A DNA stretch of 36,802 nt from NCBI GenBank assembly GCA_036897485.1, contig JAYMTF010000423.1, positions 1 to 36,802 of the forward strand, in the 5' to 3' direction. The position numbers were made by a program, and so were the translations under genes. This document shows positions 23,758 through 34,001 of the stretch, one piece after another. Below the pieces are notes generated by a model, which saw nothing but the letters and a program-made list of their open reading frames with translations, did not search any database and was not told where the DNA came from. Position 1 is the first letter of the stretch; each line of letters starts with the position of its first letter. This stretch comes from Pelargonium nanum (taxonomy: Eukaryota; Streptophyta; Magnoliopsida; Geraniales; Geraniaceae).

Positions 23758-24562
23758 ACGAAGATCCACGTTCGTTGTAGTTTACGCGCAATCCCGCCAT
23801 CTGAAACTGACTCCGTCAGGCAATTTGGCTGGATGTCCATTTAATTTCTCACTTCCTTTTGTCCTCGTCGCCAGAAATTGTGAGTTGCTTGTAAAGTTGG
23901 GAATGCAGAAACTTGAGATAGTTATTTATATATATTTTCAAATCGCGAATTTCGCATTTTTTTTTTTGCAGCTCGATTAGCTCTGTGTCAACATTAATCT
24001 CATGCTCAATTTTTGATTCTCTTGGTTGTACAAAACTTTGTTGGTTTTTTTTTTTTTTTTTTTTTAAATCTCTATGAGTATAGATAGCTTCTATAAATGG
24101 AAAGTAGTGCTGCTAAAACCATATAGGGCATGGTTTGTGCTTCTTTTTTAGCTTTGAGATGAACTTATTTGTGATGATATGTTTTTTTTTTTTTATACAC
24201 TGGGTGGCGGCAAACTCAGTTGCGACGCCCCAAGAGAGGGTGTGTGCACCAAAAAGTGGTCTTTAACACCACCACTACTAAGTCGAGCGACGGAGAAAAG
24301 GCACTTTGTGCCTTAGCTCCATTTGGATATGTGAATGGAGAAAATCAAGGGTTGTGATTGAAGTATCTCATGAAAGATGAAACCAATGGATCAAATTTTT
24401 TGATGTTCAAGATATTAACCTGATTCACCGCCCTCAAATGTTCATAAAAACGATCAACTACTATATATAGTTGGTTACAATCTACTAATCATTCTTCTCT
24501 TCAAAAGCGTTTGACACTCATTAACTTTTTGACAGTAATATTTATTTGAAAATAAAAATAAG

Positions 24563-24776
24563 TTCGAGGGTAAGTCACAGTTAAAGCTCAATTATAACAT
24601 TAAAAAATATTTTTATTCTACCACATAAACACATGATATTAAAAGAAAAACCATTTACATAAGTAGTGACGCAGTTGGCTACATAGGTTGCGTGAGTGGG
24701 AAGAACACTTCTTTCAATCCCCGCTCAACACACGCCTGAAGAGAGAAATGAGCTTTAACTGCGACTTACCCTCGAA
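24563..24776. repeat. 28-bp inverted repeat flanking a possible SINE fragment
   Basis: The arms are 24563-24590 (TTCGAGGGTAAGTCACAGTT onward) and 24749-24776, reverse complements with one mismatch. Next to the right arm, at 24663-24727, GTAGTGACGCAGTTGGCTA...TTCAATCCCCGC resembles the A and B boxes of a tRNA-derived SINE. This could be two SINE-type copies in opposite orientation, the left one truncated. No clear target duplication was found. Confidence 0.5.
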
Positions 24777-25146
24777 TGAAAGATTAGTCTGAGTGTGGTA
24801 AAATGGCTTAAAAATAAATCATTTTCTCATACGATTATCTGCATCAAGTACATTTTATGAATTAACGGCTAAGATTAAATTATAACGTTTTTAATATACT
24901 TTGTATTAGATTGAAACAAATGAGTTTTTTATGGTATAAATTGAAACAAACAAAAGTTTGGGGGCTAAATAAATAATACACGAGTATTTTGAAACGTTAT
25001 TTGTAACTGTATACGTATGTAATTTACGCGGCAATTGTCATGGTAGATTACCAAAATGCCCTTACAAAAAGCGGGAACTATTTAAAAATGATTCTGAGCT
25101 TGTGACTCACTCGTTCTAGAAAAGGCTCTGTTTGGTTTCCGAGAAA

Positions 25147-25206
25147 ATGGAGAAGGAAAATGAAGTGCTCTATTTCTACATCAATCCTTCTAGAGCTTCT
25201 TTCGTG
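25147..25206 (+). other. Orphan exon-like segment upstream of the NLR gene
   Basis: An ATG in the context GAGAAAATGG opens 20 codons (starting MEKENEVLYF) that end exactly at a consensus donor GTG/GTGAGT. The preceding TCTGTTTGGTTTCCGAGAAA resembles a plant leader. I did not recognise the peptide. If spliced to the AG just before the NLR start (acceptor ATCAG/GC ATG), it would be out of frame with the NLR. It could therefore be a leader exon with an upstream frame, or the remnant of another gene. Confidence 0.3.
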
Positions 25207-25495
25207 GTGAGTTTTCTAGATCCACTAGTAATGCCTTCGTTACATATTTTGCTCTCTTTTTTCTCGTCGTTATACCTTAATTTTCTGTTTGGATCCTGAG
25301 AAAATCTAGTCTAGGAAAATCAGATCTGAATGGATAAGAAGTAATCAGAATGGAAGTTGCATAGACGGAAACTTATAATCTCTGATTTGTAGTGTAATGA
25401 AAGAATGCTGGTGATTGAATTGAGTTGTTATTGACCTCTCTGTCCATTTATGTTTTTTTTAGGGTTTTCTATTTGTTGATGTGGGGAACAAAAAA

Positions 25496-25820
25496 GACAT
25501 TTTCTGGGAATTGTTTGGGAAACTGTTTCCTTTTGTTCTCTCAACTATCCATTTTTGTTTCAAATTGATATCCAATTTGATTTTTGTTTAAATTTTGTCT
25601 CGAGATTACGTGTATTGTTCCAATTTGGTCTCCAATTATGCTATTTTGTTTTTAATTGGTCTAATTCATACAGGTGCCATAACTTTTGGTTGACTTGCCA
25701 TTTTTTTAATAATTTTTTTATATGAATAGTTTGGGACCAAATTGTAACAAAAATCAAACCAGGTACCAATTCGGAACAAAATGTATAGTTAGGGTACCAA
25801 AATGGAACATTTTCCAATTG
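25496..25820. repeat. Palindromic repeat upstream of the NLR gene
   Basis: The left half has CTATCCATTTTTGTTTCAAATTG, CCAATTTGATTTTTGTT and CCAATTTGGTCTCCAATT. The right half has the inverses GGACCAAATTGTAAC, AACAAAAATCAAACC and GGAACAAAATGTATAG...TACCAAAATGGAACA. The style matches the palindrome at 21200-21600, so the two are probably one family. It has no coding capacity. Confidence 0.55.
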
Positions 25821-26277
25821 TTTATTGAGATAAGTAATCAATGGATCAAAACTATGATCCTATTTATTTGGTTTTAAAAAGTTCATGGGTTTGATTGCTA
25901 TTTTTAATTATTGTGGTGGGTGGCTCTTGTAAATGGACTCAAAGTCCAGTTTCTGATGGCTATAACAAACTCTACAAATATAAAACTTTAGATAGTAAGA
26001 TAAAATATTATGGTTCCACAGCCTACAGAGAACAATAATGTATTTGTGGAAATAAATATGTACTATCTGATGTATGTGATAGATACAAAAGTCCACCATT
26101 TTTGGATAGCAATGCTCTACCTAAAATGGAATAAACTAAGATCTGAGATTCTCGAATAAGAAAGACACAAAACTAAGGTCAGTCAACTTGTAGATGGACA
26201 GATTTGCTCTTGCTTGATAGATTAGTTTTCTTTGCGTAACAATCTTCTGTTCTTGGCTTGGTTTCGGAAAATCAGGC

Positions 26278-29200
26278 ATGGCCCTTGGAGAGATCGTCTT
26301 GGGTGCATTTCTTAAAGTGTTGTTTGACAAGTTGGCCTCTACTGAGTTTTTGAGCTACGCTCGCAGAGTACTTGGGATTGATACACAAGCCTTGAAGAAA
26401 TGGGTGAGCATGTTGTTGACTATCCAGGCAGTACTTATGGATGCGGAGGAGAAGGAAATCAGTGATCCGGCTGTGAAGAATTGGCTTGATGAACTCAGAG
26501 ATCTTGCTTACGACGCAGAGGACGTATTGGATGAAATTGCCACTGATGCTTCGGCTCAAAAGCTGAAGAGAGAGCCTCAAGCTTCCACAAGTAAGGTACG
26601 CAAACTCTTGCCCGGTTGTTTCAAGCGTGTCAGTTCACATGTTATATCTAATGTTAGGATGGATTCGAGGATAAAGGAAATCACTGAAAGATTGCAATAT
26701 ATAACTGCAAAAAAGAACGATCTGGGCTTGAGAGAAAATGTTGTAGCAAAGAGGTTTAACACAAGACGGGTTGCATTACGAGCCACTACTAGTTTGGTGG
26801 ATGAGTCTCGTGTCTACGGGAGGGAGAAGGAAAAACGGGCAATTCTTGAATTGTTGTTTAATGGCGAGGGTAGTGATAATGAATTGAGTGTGATTCCTAT
26901 TGTTGGTATTGGAGGTCTTGGTAAAACAACTTTGGCTCAGCTTGTGTACAATGATGACAGAGCGAAATCGTCCTTTGAGTTGCGAGCATGGGTTTATGTT
27001 TCGGAAGATTTTGACATTCAGAGCTTGACAAGAAGCATCTTACAGTCTGTTACTTCAAATAGATATAATGGCATGGATTTGAACTGGCTTCAAGAAAAGC
27101 TCAAGGAGGCTCTATCCGGGAAAAGATTCTTGATTGTTTTGGATGATGTTTGGAATGAGAACTACGAAAGATGGGATTTTTTTTGTAACCCCTTTAGAAC
27201 TGAAGTGTCGGGATGCAAAATCATAGTGACATCTCGAAACACAGGCGTTGCTTCAACGATGGGTATTGCTCAACCATACCATCTTAAAGGATTGTCTGAT
27301 GAGGATTGTTTGTCTCTCTTTGCCTACCATGCTTTGGGTACTCTCAACTTTGTCGCACACCCGAATCTAGCAGAAGTAGGCATGGAACTAGTGAAGAAAT
27401 GTAGCGGCTTGCCTCTGGCTGCAAAGACTTTGGGAGGCCTCCTGCGCACAAAACTAAATCCTGATGAATGGAGAAGCATATTGGATAGTGAGATGTGGGA
27501 CTTACCCGAGGAGAAAAGCAATATTCTTCCGACTCTAAGATTGAGCTACTATCACCTTCCTTCCCATTTGAAACGGTGTTTTGCCTATTGTGCTTTATTT
27601 CCAAAGGGCTATATACTCAACAAGGCCGAGTTAGTCCAGATGTGGATGGCGGAGGGTCTTGTGCAGCAATCTAAAGAAGACAAACAAATGGAAGATGTCG
27701 GATGTGAATACTTCTCTGATCTAATCTCGCGGTCCTTTTTTGAGCCATTGAGTAGCGGTGGAGCACAGGTTGTGATGCACGATCTTATTAATGACTTAGC
27801 CAAAGATGTTGCTGGAGATGCATACTCTCATTTGAGAAACAAGTTGGTAAAGCCTCGACACATATCATTTTCTATCGGTGTGCAAGATGTTGCTGAAAGA
27901 TTTAAACCCTTCAATCAAATGAATTGTTTACGAACACTCATAGCACTTCGCTCTCCCAAGCTTAAACTAGCTGTGCGGCCACATTTATCTTCTAAGGTAT
28001 TACTTGAGCTGCTGCCAGAAGTTAGCCGTTTAAGGGTATTGTCACTCAGTCACTATAAGATAGGGGAGTTATCACATTCAACTTGCTTCTCAAAGCATCT
28101 AAGGTACCTTAATTTGTCTCATACCGACATCAGATTTTTACCAGAATCAGTGAGTTCTCTTATCAACTTACAGACATTGCTGCTGAGCAACTGTATGTTT
28201 CTCATGGAGTTGCCTCGAGGAATTGGAAATCTGATCAACTTGCGTTACCTTGATATTGCTAGAACTAACTCACTTCAAGAGATGCCGGCTGGGATTGGTA
28301 ATTTGAAAAGTCTTCGAGAGTTATCAAAATTCATTGTTGGGGAAGGTAACAGGGTTGGAATAAGAGAATTAGGAAGCTTTCCTCATCTTAGAGGCAATCT
28401 TTGCATTTTAGGGTTGCACAATGTGGCAGATGTTCAAGATGCAAAGCTTGCCAATTTAAAGGGTATACAAGGTCTTGATGACTTACACATGGGCTGGAGT
28501 TTGAAATTTGATGATACCCGAAATGCTGAAGTGGAAAAGCAAGTGCTCGAGTCTCTTCAACCGTCTCATACAAACCTTAAAAAGCTTTCTGTTTGGAACT
28601 ATGGTGGCACCAAATTCCCTTCTTGGATAAGGAATCCGTCATTTTCTAATGTTGTGTGCCTTCTACTTCATGGTTGCAAAAGAATCGAGTCTTTGCCTTC
28701 GGTTGGGAGACTTCCCTCCCTTAGAGACTTGAGGATAAGAGGCTTGGATAGAGTAAAAATTGTGGGTTCTGAGTTCTATGGGGATGGGGATGGCTTTCCT
28801 TTTCCATCGTTGGAGACGCTATGCTTTGAAGATATGCCCGAATGGATCCTATGGCTTTCCTCTACTGATCATGATGTATTTGGGAGAGATTTCCAACATC
28901 TCCGAAAGCTTGAGATACGTAACTGTCCAAAGCTGATCGGATTACCAAAGGGAATTATGCAGAGTGACAGCTACATTTCTTCTCTTGAAATGTTGAGCAT
29001 TCGGAGCTGTACATCTTTCACATTCTTTCCAGCAGATAAGCTGTCCACCAATCTAATCAAACTTTACATTGAGCACTGCGAGAATCTCACATTTCTCCCC
29101 AATCAGATGCAGAACCTCACTTCTCTTCAGTCTCTGAGACTTGAAAACTGTCCAAGGCTCGAGTACTTACCAAGAACGGGTTTACCCCGCAACCTCATCA

Positions 29201-29607
29201 AGCTTCACATTGAGCATTGCTCAAGTATCCAGCAGCCAATGTCGCAGTGGGGCTTGCACAGGCTCGTATCTCTTTCGAAACTCACCATCATAGGTGAATG
29301 TTCTCAAGAAAACATGGTTTCCTTTCCGAATGATGACTGCATTGTTCCTTCAACTATTGCCGTTATCTACATCTCAAATCTCCAGAATCTAGAATCCTTA
29401 TCCGAAGGACTCCTGAAACTCACATCTCTTAAAGAATTAAGTCTCGTCAAATGCCCGAAGCTCCGGTACTTGCCATCAGAAGGTCTGCCCTCCAGACTTG
29501 AATATCTCTCCATCAGTGATTGTCCTCTCCTGAGGCAGCATTGCCGGAGGGAGAAAGGAGACTATTGGCCTGTCATAGCCCACATACCTAAGCTCCACAT
29601 GCATTAG
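26278..29607 (+). CDS. CC-NB-ARC-LRR disease-resistance protein (RPP13-like type), intronless
   Basis: An uninterrupted frame of 1109 codons encodes a full NLR immune receptor. Residues 1-165 form the coiled-coil (Rx-type) domain with an EDVID-like YDAEDVLDEIA at 78-88. The NB-ARC runs ~175-510: P-loop GIGGLGKTT (210-218), RNBS-A around FELRAWVYVSEDFD (233-246) and kinase-2 FLIVLDDVWNE (284-294). RNBS-B is CKIIVTSRN, GLPL is CSGLPLAAK (375-383), RNBS-D is CFAYCALFPKGY (434-445) and the MHD is VMHDLINDLA (499-508). Leucine-rich repeats fill ~555-1109. All nucleotide-binding motifs are intact, so it may be functional. Such proteins sense pathogen effectors and switch from ADP to ATP forms at the plasma membrane or in the cytosol. 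The ATG follows an AG directly, so an intron in the leader is possible. It is the only NLR in the window. Ligand specificity cannot be read from sequence. Confidence 0.95.
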   Translation: MALGEIVLGAFLKVLFDKLASTEFLSYARRVLGIDTQALKKWVSMLLTIQAVLMDAEEKEISDPAVKNWLDELRDLAYDAEDVLDEIATDASAQKLKREPQASTSKVRKLLPGCFKRVSSHVISNVRMDSRIKEITERLQYITAKKNDLGLRENVVAKRFNTRRVALRATTSLVDESRVYGREKEKRAILELLFNGEGSDNELSVIPIVGIGGLGKTTLAQLVYNDDRAKSSFELRAWVYVSEDFDIQSLTRSILQSVTSNRYNGMDLNWLQEKLKEALSGKRFLIVLDDVWNENYERWDFFCNPFRTEVSGCKIIVTSRNTGVASTMGIAQPYHLKGLSDEDCLSLFAYHALGTLNFVAHPNLAEVGMELVKKCSGLPLAAKTLGGLLRTKLNPDEWRSILDSEMWDLPEEKSNILPTLRLSYYHLPSHLKRCFAYCALFPKGYILNKAELVQMWMAEGLVQQSKEDKQMEDVGCEYFSDLISRSFFEPLSSGGAQVVMHDLINDLAKDVAGDAYSHLRNKLVKPRHISFSIGVQDVAERFKPFNQMNCLRTLIALRSPKLKLAVRPHLSSKVLLELLPEVSRLRVLSLSHYKIGELSHSTCFSKHLRYLNLSHTDIRFLPESVSSLINLQTLLLSNCMFLMELPRGIGNLINLRYLDIARTNSLQEMPAGIGNLKSLRELSKFIVGEGNRVGIRELGSFPHLRGNLCILGLHNVADVQDAKLANLKGIQGLDDLHMGWSLKFDDTRNAEVEKQVLESLQPSHTNLKKLSVWNYGGTKFPSWIRNPSFSNVVCLLLHGCKRIESLPSVGRLPSLRDLRIRGLDRVKIVGSEFYGDGDGFPFPSLETLCFEDMPEWILWLSSTDHDVFGRDFQHLRKLEIRNCPKLIGLPKGIMQSDSYISSLEMLSIRSCTSFTFFPADKLSTNLIKLYIEHCENLTFLPNQMQNLTSLQSLRLENCPRLEYLPRTGLPRNLIKLHIEHCSSIQQPMSQWGLHRLVSLSKLTIIGECSQENMVSFPNDDCIVPSTIAVIYISNLQNLESLSEGLLKLTSLKELSLVKCPKLRYLPSEGLPSRLEYLSISDCPLLRQHCRREKGDYWPVIAHIPKLHMH

Positions 29608-30540
29608 GTTTGTCCATTTACCAAAGTCTAATTTATGATAGCTTCTGCTCATTCACTTTTGTATATATAACATATCAAATTAAGCTTTTGTGCTGGAGTC
29701 ACGTTTAATAGAGACCAGGACACTCACATTGATAGAATGTGAAGTCTGTCGACACTTGATATACTAGTTGAGCCCCACCTACTTGCTTAAGCTTTTGGTT
29801 TGGAGTCATATTTAATAGAAACCAAGACACTCTGATATACTAGTTGTGCTATCAAATTAAGCTTTTGAGTTGGAGTCACGTTTAATAGAAACCAAAACAC
29901 TCACATTGAAAGAATGTGAAGTCTGTCGCCATGTGATATACTAGTTGAGCTCTTCACGTATCAACTTAAGCTTTTGGGTTGGAGTCACGTTGAGACCAAG
30001 ACACTCATTTTAATGCTTCCCCTCTTTGATTTCATTTCTTCTTTTGCTATGTTTGCAACACTTAATCTATTTTATCCATCTATTTAGAATCTCTTTTGTG
30101 TTTTAATATGACATTCAAATGATTATGTTAAATTTGCACCTTTATATATAACTCTATTAACTCATTTGTTTTATACTTTCCAATGTCAGAAGTTAGTCAC
30201 CACTTCAACAGATTAAAATTTACAAATGTACCCTAATAAAGGAAGTTTCTCATAAGCTTTAAGCAAGTTTTTTAGAAGCTTATAAATGAGTTAGATCTCA
30301 GAGTACTATAAACACAAGGGATCTAAAAGCTTGCTTTTTATTAATGTAATGAATTGACAATTCAGTTTCTGATATATCTATATCATAGTTTGAGGATTTG
30401 CCGGAGAACTTCACTAATTCTCTGGCGTATTATTTATACTCTTTTGACTGACTGCAAGCTGAGATTGTGCATAGTATGTACTAATTTCATTACTGTAATT
30501 TTGCTGTAGCTTTGCAAAAGATGCAACAAAATGTATCTTC
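29608..30540. other. Intergenic DNA between convergent NLR and LAP5-like genes
   Basis: The interval holds the 3' UTRs of both genes, which converge, and a four-copy tandem repeat at 29674-30010. The rest is AT-rich with no gene seen. Confidence 0.6.
29674..30010 (+). repeat. Four-copy tandem repeat just after the NLR gene
   Basis: The unit starts ATCAAATTAAGCTTTTG, continues GTTGGAGTCACGTTTAATAG and AAACCAAGACACTCACATTG, and ends GATATACTAGTTGAGC. Copies start at about 29674, 29785, 29851 and 29960. Copies 1 and 3 are full (~110 bp), copy 2 has an internal deletion and copy 4 is cut short. The first starts only ~65 bp after the NLR stop, so part may lie in the transcript's 3' UTR. Confidence 0.85.
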
Positions 30541-32383
30541 TCAGACGGTGAGGTTCCTCGCGACAATTCCTTCCAATGTGATCCCAGGTCCGAACGCCAG
30601 AATCAAGCCCCATTCGCTATCCTCCCGATCCTTCAGTTTCTTTCCCTCCTCCAACATGTACTCGAGCACGTACACAATCGTGTTACTGCTTGCATTTCCA
30701 TAGTCCATCAGTGCACGCCTACTTGCATTCAGTTTCTCAGGAATCAAGTTTAGTCTCTTTTCCATTCTGTTCAGTATCGCAGGTCCCCCCGGATGGACCG
30801 CCCAAAACATCTTGTTATACTCTTTCGTGCCAAATCCAATGCTCGTCATCAGCTTCGCGCAGAACCCTTCGATACTATCCTCGATTATTTGAGGAAGCTC
30901 CCGGTCTAGAGTGAAGCTAATGCCCTCTTCTGTGAGCCTCCCATCGATGGTCTTCTCTGTGTCGGGCAAGAAGTTCTGTATCGCCCTGTGAAGCTCGAAG
31001 AGAGGCCTTTCGATGCCTAGAATCGGGTCTGAACCAATCAGCATTGCTCCAGCTCCGTCCCCGAAGAGTGCAACTCCTACAAGATCATAGGGTCTGTCCG
31101 CGCTTGGCGGCTTGAACCCAATGATGGTAGTTTCAGAAGTAGCCAGCAGAACCCGGCTCCCAGGATTGTTCTCAGCAATGTCCTTAGCCACACGAAGGCC
31201 AGCTACGCCTCCTGAGCAGCCCGAGAAGTAGAGCATGACCCTGTGAGTCTCCGGGCTGAGCCCGAGAGCTCGTGCCAGGTAAAGGTCTCCCCCAGGAAGC
31301 CTGGCTTCACTTGAGGAAACATACACTACATGTGTTATATCCGAAATGGGTCTGCCCCAATTCTTGATGCAAGCCTCCGATGCCTCGGTGGCCATGTCTG
31401 TGACAGCTTTGTTACAGATGTGGAGGCGTTGCTTGACTGTCGGGAGGCCTTCAATGGCGAGCTCCGGGTAGTTTTTGAGGATCTCTTCGGACATTACCAC
31501 ATACCTTGTTTTGACTGTTGTTGTCTTGCCTGCCGGATACATTGGATTCATCAGTTAGTCATTGATATCAAGAAATGGTTAAAGGTACGAATGATCCTTC
31601 AACTATATATTCGAGTCAAAATTTATTTCCCGACCTCTTTTATTTGATCTCATCACTATATATAGCTCAAAAATCATTTTCCATCTAAAACAATATATAT
31701 TAGGACGCAGAGCTGGCAATTTGGACCCGAATCTACGGGCACCTAATATCCTACCAGCCTTTTTGCAGGTTCGGGTGGCATGTTATAAGTGTGGGTCGGG
31801 TAGGGCAACCGGCACTCAACCTGTACATTTTCTATGTAAAACACTAAAACTCCACCCCAACTCTAAACCCCATGATCCTGCGTTCGGGTTTGGGTTAGGT
31901 CTTTTCAACCCGAACCCCCAAAACTGACCAGGAACCCGAATGGCCAGCTTTACAAGGATATGGTGATGAAGGTTTAGAAGAAGGAATCTTAAATTTTCAG
32001 ATTCCGGCGTTGAAAATTTCATATGTATGAAGATTTTGACGCCGAAAACTTCATCTTAATGAAGCCAACGGAAAATGTATTTTTCGAGAAATAGTGATGA
32101 GATCAAACACTTGGAGGATCATTAGAGAATCATTTATAGCATCAACCCAACAAAAAAACAAAGAAAATAAAAACTTGATGCTAATAACATCATTACAGAG
32201 TCTAGTGAGCTTCTCTTTGAGGTCAGGATCATCACAGTTGGTGTTCTTGAAGTAGCCATCAACCAGAAAATCTTGCATCACAAGCTGGTGAGGAAAGGCC
32301 TTTCCAAGAGCCAAAATGGTGGCTTTTCCTGGATTTGCAGCCTTCACTGCAAGCTCTTGAGGTATGTTCTCTAAGCTTCCCAT
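30541..32383 (-). CDS. LAP5: Type III polyketide synthase, LAP5/PKSB class, complete two-exon gene
   Basis: Exons 32383-32197 and 31529-30541 join to 391 codons plus TGA. The intron splits the Cys63 codon (T/GC), the position conserved in chalcone-synthase-type genes. The protein closely resembles Arabidopsis LAP5/PKSB: ATILALGKAFPHQLVMQ, CKTTTVKTRYVVMSEEIL, SSSEARLPGGDLYLA, and DRPYDLVGVALFGDGAGAM. The catalytic triad is present: Cys167 in FSGCSGG, His308 in WAVHPGGP and Asn341 in DYGNASSN. The C-terminal FGPGITLEG loop is intact. In Arabidopsis, LAP5 with LAP6 condenses fatty acyl-CoA starters with malonyl-CoA to alkyl pyrones in the tapetum for sporopollenin. The same role here is inferred. 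It is not a classical chalcone synthase, judged by the LAP-type signature residues. An upstream in-frame ATG at 31551 is intronic. Confidence 0.95.
31709..31951. mobile_element. Family A MITE copy inside the LAP5-like intron
   Basis: It starts AGAGCTGGCAATTTGGACCC and ends GAATGGCCAGCTTT, inverted ends matching the other family A copies. The interior contains GGTCGGGTAGGGCAACC and GGTTTGGGTTAGGTCTTTTC. I could not find a matching target duplication. It occupies over a third of the 667-bp intron and does not touch coding sequence. Confidence 0.65.
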
Positions 32384-34001
32384 TTTTTTGTTCCTCTCTC
32401 TTTTGAAATGTCAAGTTTAGGAATGTTACTATATGTGTGTGTGTATATATATAATATTATAGAGCTTCTCTTCCATTGATGCTTGAGTTGAGTGAGTCAT
32501 TGAAAGAAACTCATGTAGCAAAGCATTTGTGTGTAGAGTTGATTTATTGGTTTTAGTTGAGAAGCAAAGGGTTCATGTAGAGCTTGTTCTTGAAGGTGTT
32601 TTGGTGGAGGTTTGGTCTCTGGTGTGATCTGTATTTTTTGCTTGAATTTGTGACTTTAAAAAATTGGGTTCTTTGTTGATTGTGTTATATTTAAAGGTTT
32701 TGATTATGTTTTAAAAACCGGACCAGACTTTGAGGTTGAATTGTCTGTCGTCTGATGACAGGTTAGTTATATTGGTCTCATTGACCGATTTAAAGAGTGT
32801 TTGAATTAATTCTCTAAAAATAGCTCATAAACAAATAGTAGTAAAAAAGTGATGATAACCAGTTTGTAACGCTAGTTGCCGTAAAGAAATTTGGATTCTT
32901 TGTTAATTATGTTTTAAAATCAGATCAGATTGAGAGTTTGAATGGTCTGGTGACGGGTTGGTTTGATTGATCAGACTAACCGATTAAACTAGTAACACAT
33001 TATTCTATATAAAAATTTCAGAATCCATCTTGACCGCTTTTGATCTATTTTTACTAACCGGTTTTGTTAGAAACATTCAAACGAATTGAACATTTTCTAT
33101 TGGTTGAACCGGTTTATTATTATTGAGTTGGTTTATATAACAATGAGTTGGTTGTATGATAATAGTGATATATTTTTCTGCGGACTGATTATAAAAGAAC
33201 TTGAACTTTGATCCAAGTTGGCAATTTGAGTTTCGGGTTGAAAAAAACTAAGCCACCCCTGACTCTCGAGTGTATGTTTGACAATGCAGATGCGGGTTTA
33301 AACGGGTTGGGCAAAAAATTGCATGTGCTCTTGTTGAGTTATTTTTCCGGCAATCCTTGCCACTAGGTGTAATAAGATAGAACTAATAAAAAGTTGCTAA
33401 TGAGAACGGTTGTGTTTTTTGACTCACGACTGTATTGTTAGATATAACTTGAACCGTACGAGGTGCAGGTTGTCCAACAATTTGTGTTTGGGTTGAAAAT
33501 TGAGACGACGTTTGCACTCGATCATGATTATAGACAACGACCCGTAATCCTCACCCTGATGGGACTTCTTTTTACGATCCTCTTATAATTTCATTTCAAC
33601 ATATAATGTCTAAATTGATAAAAAGTTAAATAAAATTAGGAGAAAAAATATTGTATTGATTGATGGTGATGAGATCAAATAGTACAATGATCGACTATGA
33701 TTTTAATATGATTTTAAAAATAGTTGGAGGATCATTTACAACAAAGATAGAAAGGTTCATCAAAAATTATGATTGAGCCAGAAACTAATCATCTTTAGCT
33801 AAAACAATTGGCTCTTTGTACCATAAATTATTATCCCAACCAGTTTCACTTCTACAATACAATCTCCATAATGCCAAATATAAACATCTGTAAAAAACCA
33901 CTAAACTCAAGAATAAGCCTAATCCAAAAATGAATTGTTAATTTGTGTTTCAAAACCGTATAGTCTAATAAAAATCTTATGCTGTCTTGGGCCGAGACAT
34001 G
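32384..34001. other. Intergenic DNA between LAP5-like and MTN genes
   Basis: This is the LAP5-like upstream region followed by the MTN 3' UTR side; both genes read leftwards. Two related blocks (about 32697-32810 and 32913-33000) share TTTTAAAA.C.GGACCAGA/GATCAGATT...GGTTGGT...GACCGATT wording, a common low-copy repeat style. A decayed family A-like piece begins near 33219 (AGTTGGCAATTTGAG). I see no gene. Confidence 0.5.
32436..32460 (-). promoter_or_regulatory. Candidate TATA region of the LAP5-like gene
   Basis: Read on the minus strand, the run ATAATATTATATATATACAC lies ~60-75 bp upstream of the ATG at 32383. That allows a short leader of about 30-45 nt. The same bases form a (TG)n(TA)n microsatellite, so the resemblance to a TATA box could be accidental. 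Confidence 0.35.

Larger units (their letters stand above)
23758..26277. other. Repeat-rich intergenic DNA between ERD2-like and NLR genes
   Basis: No complete gene is visible. The stretch holds the ERD2-like 3' UTR, two long T-runs (about 24043-24065 and 24183-24194), an unassigned GC-richer block at 24195-24320, and an inverted-repeat pair (24563-24776). It also holds an exon-like segment (25147-25206), a palindromic repeat (25496-25820) and the presumed NLR promoter. A 171-codon open frame at 23465-23980 overlaps the last ERD2-like exon in another frame and is not a gene. Confidence 0.55.

Noticed and set aside
23465..23980. 171-codon open frame on the plus strand
   Set aside because: It spans ERD2-like intron 5 and its last exon in a different frame. 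The true exon 23709-23757 reads VFGGQLVLRLPSGVV in phase with the gene.
24195..24320. GC-richer block that might be a tRNA or other RNA gene
   Set aside because: I could not fold a cloverleaf or find paired A and B boxes at proper spacing; probably a repeat fragment.
25147..25300. Orphan segment as a complete small protein gene
   Set aside because: Unspliced, it would stop after about 50 codons with an AT-rich, unrecognised tail. The strong donor argues for splicing, so I kept it only as an exon candidate.
26272..29607. Open frames on the minus strand opposite the NLR
   Set aside because: All are shadows of the intact 1109-codon frame and show no conserved features.
31530..31551. ATG at 31551 as the start of the polyketide synthase
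   Set aside because: It lies in the intron. The real first exon starts at 32383, and the splice falls in the conserved Cys codon.
30541..32383. Calling the polyketide synthase a classical chalcone synthase
   Set aside because: The sequence follows the LAP5/PKSB pattern (for example KAFPHQLVMQ and SSSEARLPGGD), not that of chalcone synthase.
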